Positions 5,125 through 8,081 of a stretch of DNA of 8,081 nt are shown piece after piece. Source of the DNA: Candidatus Nomurabacteria bacterium (GTDB taxonomy: Bacteria > Patescibacteriota > Minisyncoccia > Phycocordibacterales > UBA9973); NCBI GenBank assembly GCA_943356425.1, contig CALRFE010000027.1:1-8081 (forward strand). Direction: 5' to 3'. The position numbers and the translations under genes were made by a program. Within the stretch, counting starts at the first letter, position 1; the number at the start of each line of letters is the position of its first letter. The notes below the pieces were generated by a model. That model made no database searches. It was not told the origin of the DNA and saw only the letters and a list, made by a program, of their open reading frames with translations.

Positions 5125-8081
5125 TTAAGGGTTTTCTGGCGCCTGTGTATCATTTCCACTTGTTCCGCCATCAGTCGTTCCTGTGGTTCCCGAAGTATCA
5201 GTTGATCCTGTGCCAGAAGTGTCTGATTGTTCTTCTGTTCCAGTCGTTGTAGTTCCCTCGCCTCCGGTCGTATTAGTGGGTGTTTCGTCCCCTGTTGTGG
5301 CAGATCCGTCGGTAGAACCAGTCACATCTGCCCCAGCAGTGGTTGTTTCTGGCGCACCAGTGGTATCTCCACTCGTATCTGTTCCACCGCTTGTTGTTGT
5401 TCCTCCGTTGTTGTAATTATTATTTTGATTTTGCAAAAGTTGTTGCAATTGCGATTCGGTCACGCATGTTTGTCCAACGCAGAGTTTGTCTGTGCGAATT
5501 TCGTGAGAGAAGATTGAAGTGATCCCATTCGCCGCATCAGCAAGCCAAGTGCGGATGCGTCCAACAAATGAACCATCAGTTGTAAGTTCAGAGATGTCCG
5601 TGAGTTTAATATCAAGTTCTTTGATTGCGCCAACCAACACCGGCGTGAGTGAACCGTACGAAATTCCTAAGTACCCATTTGCATCGGTTGTGACAAATTG
5701 TGGGAAGACGCGCTCCATTTCTTGCGCAATGAAACCGATGTGCGTATCCGATGAGCCGTCTTCTTGATTCCAATGGTAGGAAACCGGATTTAGTTTCAAA
5801 ACATTTTCGAGTAAGCTGTTTGAACCAATTCCAATAATATCTTTTTTGAGTCGTTGGTCAGAAGAACAGGAGAAACCGTATGTCGGATCAACCAGGCAGG
5901 TACCGATATTGTTGGAGAAGCCGGCGAGAGGTTGCGAGGTATTCGTATACGTCCATCGATCGTCGAGAGTATGCCCAGTGGTTGCGTCAAAGGTAAGGTC
6001 AAAAGTTATCGTAAAAACACCGAACGACTGTGGACTTCCCGTAATAGGCACAAAATGGTATTCGGAACTCCCTGCACGAACCGAAATTGTATCAGTCCCT
6101 GCTTCAGGAATCACATGGTACCATGTTTCCGTGTGTAGACTGTCTGCATGATGCCCTGTTGTCGCACCAAACGTTACTGAAATACCGTCGTTTAAAAGTT
6201 GTGGGCTGCCGGTTATAGCAACACCGGTATCACTGTCGATAATATTAGTGTCTGCATCATATTCCGTCCAATCAAATGTATCGGGACTACCAGGAGTGTT
6301 CATAGTAACGACAAATTGAACCGGTTGTGGATCACTACCGTTGTAGGTGCCGGAAAATGTTGCATCGTTGAGACAAGTTGAATCACATTGACCAGGGGAA
6401 GAAGTGAGTGGAATGGACATAAAATAAGTTACTGGATCACCAATTGAGTCTATCTGAACAGCAGCAGTTATGTTATTGGTACCAAAGAACGAATTGGAAA
6501 ACGTCACGTCATCTAATCCTGTGCCCGTAAACATCTGACGTGGTAAAAGTGGTGTCATTGTTCCGCGTACATCAAGTGTGTAGTTTGGCGTCGATGTACC
6601 AATACCAACACCCGTAAGATCTGCGTACAAAAGTGGAAAGTCATTCGTGTCATTCGCACCAAGATACAGTTGATTAATGGAAGCCTGAGAAGATGCATCT
6701 GAACCAACCATGAATTGATTACCCGAAGTATTTTCCGCAGAAAAACCAAGTGCGATTGAATTGGAAAATCCACCAGTCGAAGTAATGTCACCGATAAGAA
6801 TTGAATGACAAATAATAGCTGCACATGTTCCAGGTTTATTATCCACTCCATCATTAACTCCCGAATCCCACCCGATGAAAATAGAGTTCGCTGCATCGGC
6901 CGCGCCCGAACCTGCATATTTTCCAAGAAAAGTTGAGTTCGCTGCATTTGCAGCCGAATCACCGGCTCCGTTTCCAAGAAAAACAGAATATTCCGCATCG
7001 CTCGCACTGGCACCGGCACCAGTTCCCACGAATGTTGAACGAAGCGCATCGGTTGCATCAAGACCCGAGTTGTAACCAAGGAAAACTGACTCGGAAGCAT
7101 TAGCTGCATTATCACCAGAACTTGAACCCATAAAAATCGAATAGATGGCATCGGTTGCATCAGAACCAGCATTATAGCCAATGAATGTTCCTTCGACTGC
7201 ACCAGTGGCTCCTTCTCCAGCGTTAATACCGACAAAGATTGTATGGTCATCCCATCCAGCATTATCTCCCGCACCTTCACCAAGCCATGTTTCAGTGCCA
7301 CTGCTTGAAGTCGAGCCGATCAGTCCTCCTCCACCACCCGCTTCCCAAGTGAGATTCCCTGCGCCATCATTGGTGAGCACGCCGGCAGTACTGATAGAAC
7401 CATTCACTGGCAGTACATAACTGTCACCTTGGAATTCCCAATTGGTAATATCAGGGTCAAGTGCAAATTCATACGAAGCAGCTATCGCAGCATGTCCAAG
7501 AGCGACACCGCTCGCAGCTGCTGTCGCAGAAAAACCAATAGCAGTTGCGTACGAATCATCAGCGACAAGAACATTCGCGTTGTATCCAAAAAGCACATTC
7601 CCATCACCCGTCTCAAGTGTAATTCCTGATTGGTTCCCGAGGGCGGTGTTCGCACTTCCAGTAGTAAGCGCTGAAAGCGATCCTGCGTTCGGAGAATTTC
7701 CAGAAGCACCAATACCGATGTTGCGAATGCCGGAAGTATTTGCAAACCCTGCTTTGTATCCGATAAATGTGTTAAATGCTCCGATATCATTTGTAGCGCC
7801 CGCATACAAACCCATAAAAATATTACTGTCTCCGCTCGTGTTTAATGCCCCAGATTCTCTACCAAAAAACAAATTACCAGTACCAGTATCAGTAACTGCG
7901 CCCGCATTTGAACCAAAAAAGATATTGTCTGTTCCACCACCAGCGCCATTAAGTTCAGCACCCGCACCAATAGTACTTGAATAAATATTGTAATACGTCG
8001 AATCGACGGTAATAGCATCTCCCACATAACAATTCGTATCCGTTGGTCCACAGGAAGGATCATTGGTTTCGCCAGCGGTAA
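5125..8081 (-). CDS. Giant surface/tail-fibre-like protein with Peptidase_S74 chaperone domain (5' end outside window)
   Basis: Open frame through the right edge; the GTG at 8025 is internal, since codons continue upstream (TNDPSCGPTDTNCYV). Numbering from that GTG, 966 residues are visible, plus about 18 more upstream. Order: 17-residue repeats (34-159), a Gly-rich linker (223-234), a second set of 17-residue repeats (246-398), VGIGTSTPNYTLDVRGT (473-489), two GSPQ...ATTGH modules (557-695), S74 domain (722-808), the segment WLADAANGI...LCVGQTCV (827-855), and a Thr/Gly/Ser/Asp tail (866-966). The S74 family is an intramolecular chaperone that trimerises fibres and then cuts itself off through a Ser-Lys dyad. 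No LPXTG motif or C-terminal membrane anchor is present; any signal peptide would be upstream of the window. Its role is likely adhesion or host contact at the cell surface; a prophage tail fibre is less likely because no other phage genes adjoin. Confidence 0.85.
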   Translation of the reverse strand, partial: TAGETNDPSCGPTDTNCYVGDAITVDSTYYNIYSSTIGAGAELNGAGGGTDNIFFGSNAGAVTDTGTGNLFFGRESGALNTSGDSNIFMGLYAGATNDIGAFNTFIGYKAGFANTSGIRNIGIGASGNSPNAGSLSALTTGSANTALGNQSGITLETGDGNVLFGYNANVLVADDSYATAIGFSATAAASGVALGHAAIAASYEFALDPDITNWEFQGDSYVLPVNGSISTAGVLTNDGAGNLTWEAGGGGGLIGSTSSSGTETWLGEGAGDNAGWDDHTIFVGINAGEGATGAVEGTFIGYNAGSDATDAIYSIFMGSSSGDNAANASESVFLGYNSGLDATDALRSTFVGTGAGASASDAEYSVFLGNGAGDSAANAANSTFLGKYAGSGAADAANSIFIGWDSGVNDGVDNKPGTCAAIICHSILIGDITSTGGFSNSIALGFSAENTSGNQFMVGSDASSQASINQLYLGANDTNDFPLLYADLTGVGIGTSTPNYTLDVRGTMTPLLPRQMFTGTGLDDVTFSNSFFGTNNITAAVQIDSIGDPVTYFMSIPLTSSPGQCDSTCLNDATFSGTYNGSDPQPVQFVVTMNTPGSPDTFDWTEYDADTNIIDSDTGVAITGSPQLLNDGISVTFGATTGHHADSLHTETWYHVIPEAGTDTISVRAGSSEYHFVPITGSPQSFGVFTITFDLTFDATTGHTLDDRWTYTNTSQPLAGFSNNIGTCLVDPTYGFSCSSDQRLKKDIIGIGSNSLLENVLKLNPVSYHWNQEDGSSDTHIGFIAQEMERVFPQFVTTDANGYLGISYGSLTPVLVGAIKELDIKLTDISELTTDGSFVGRIRTWLADAANGITSIFSHEIRTDKLCVGQTCVTESQLQQLLQNQNNNYNNGGTTTSGGTDTSGDTTGAPETTTAGADVTGSTDGSATTGDETPTNTTGGEGTTTTGTEEQSDTSGTGSTDTSGTTGTTDGGTSGNDTQAPENP
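5128..5430 (-). repeat. Low-complexity Thr/Gly/Ser/Asp tail of the surface protein
   Basis: Residues 866-966 start with an Asn/Gln-rich piece (LLQNQNNNYNN) and continue with Thr, Gly, Ser, Asp and Glu in short irregular motifs such as TSGTTGTTDGGTSG. No Lys or Arg occurs after residue 847, so the tail is acidic and almost certainly disordered. It ends APENP with no anchor motif. Confidence 0.85.
5602..5862 (-). other. Peptidase_S74 intramolecular chaperone domain
   Basis: Residues 722-808 begin SDQRLKKDI and continue through LNPVSYHW, HIGFIAQEMERVFPQFV and YGSLTPVLVGAIKEL, the standard signature of the endosialidase-type chaperone. Ser722 and Lys727 have the spacing of the Ser911/Lys916 dyad of endosialidase NF, so self-cleavage just before Ser722 is expected. 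The domain should assemble the upstream fibre as a trimer before release. Confidence 0.9.
5944..6357 (-). repeat. Duplicated GSPQ...ATTGH module in the surface protein
   Basis: Residues 557-637 form a module with PGSPDTFDW, GVAITGSPQ and VTFGATTGH. Its second half recurs at about 659-695 (VPITGSPQ, then DATTGH and a Trp). Similar GTPDTFxW...GVAITGxxQ...FxATTGH wording is known to me from phage and bacterial fibre proteins. The second copy lacks the PDTFxW half. Confidence 0.65.
6832..7290 (-). repeat. Second 17-residue repeat block (ATDA dialect), nine units of 51 bp
   Basis: Residues 246-398 are nine uninterrupted 17-residue units. The best show the pattern (T/I/V)F(I/L/M/V)Gxx(A/S)Gxx(A)xxAxxS, such as TFIGYNAGSDATDAIYS and VFLGNGAGDSAANAANS. 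Edge units are degenerate (TWLGEGAGDNAGWDDHT first). At DNA level the period is 51 bp; one 15-base stretch (GCATCGGTTGCATCA on the + strand) is identical at 7046-7060 and 7148-7162, two units apart. Probably a beta-solenoid stalk. Confidence 0.85.
7549..7926 (-). repeat. First 17-residue repeat block (NT dialect) in the surface protein
   Basis: Residues 34-159 contain four contiguous 17-residue units (34-50, 51-67, 68-84, 85-101). Their pattern is N-x-F-hydrophobic-G-x-x-(A/S)-G-x4-(T/I)-G-x-x, for example NTFIGYKAGFANTSGIR. After a 24-residue irregular unit, two further 17-residue units follow (126-142 and 143-159). The pattern resembles NTAIGYxALxxNTTG repeats of bacterial and phage adhesins, expected to fold as a beta-solenoid. 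Confidence 0.8.

Noticed and set aside
6832..7290. CRISPR-like array from the 51-bp periodicity
   Set aside because: Units are contiguous, in frame and vary at third codon positions; there are no spacers between conserved repeats.
6555..7301. 248-codon ORF on the - strand in another frame of the repeat region
   Set aside because: It is a frame shadow of the 51-bp repeats, rich in Leu/Met/Gln by codon shift, with no family features.
7442..7984. 180-codon ORF on the + strand antisense to the surface gene
   Set aside because: Its Pro/Ala/Val-rich reading is the mirror of Gly/Ala/Ser repeat codons; it has no domain and no start signals.
5125..8025. GTG at 8025 as the start of the surface protein
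   Set aside because: The frame continues upstream without a stop to the edge and reads as similar protein with a further Cys pair; no signal peptide follows the GTG.
5125..8081. Prophage tail fibre
   Set aside because: The neighbours are housekeeping genes and no tail, capsid or integrase gene is visible; a cellular surface protein fits better, though the left-out flank could change this.

Overview
The window looks like chromosomal DNA from a reduced-genome bacterium of the Patescibacteria (Candidate Phyla Radiation) type. This is inferred from divergent housekeeping genes, weak or absent Shine-Dalgarno sequences, an AT-rich style, and above all a giant repeat-rich surface protein. That protein has a Peptidase_S74 (tail-spike chaperone) domain followed by a C-terminal block that I associate with these lineages. 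The standard genetic code fits: TGA is not needed as a sense codon in any gene read here. No 16S rRNA or other firm taxonomic marker is present, so the assignment is moderate.

Layout from left to right: (1) the 3' two thirds of thrS, threonyl-tRNA synthetase, + strand, ending at 1241. (2) A 323-bp gap that is not empty. It holds a perfect palindromic bidirectional terminator, a 43-codon ORF on the - strand with a textbook TTGACA-17-TATAAT promoter, and a second, similarly built promoter firing the opposite way. (3) A divergent adenylate-kinase-like P-loop nucleotide kinase, + strand. (4) A second palindromic bidirectional terminator shared with the convergent ITPase-like (HAM1) gene, whose stop codon lies inside it. 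(5) gyrB, - strand, directly upstream of the ITPase gene and probably in one operon with it. (6) A 226-bp gap with the gyrB promoter and leader, overlapping the terminator of the next gene. (7) The 3' end of a very large - strand gene for a surface or tail-fibre-like protein, open through the right edge of the window. In order it has two blocks of 17-residue repeats, a VGIGT...LDV motif, two copies of a GVAITGSxQ...ATTGH module, an S74 autoprocessing chaperone with its Ser-Lys dyad, a short Cys-containing segment, and a 100-residue Thr/Gly/Ser/Asp tail.

The intracellular genes cover translation (thrS), nucleotide-pool supply and sanitation (NMP kinase, ITPase) and DNA topology (gyrB). They are ordinary housekeeping, but several family signatures are altered. 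The most interesting parts are the small promoter-ORF-terminator unit at 1250-1495 with its mirrored divergent promoter, and the architecture of the surface protein (paired cysteines, two repeat dialects, and a disordered tail placed after a self-cleaving chaperone).
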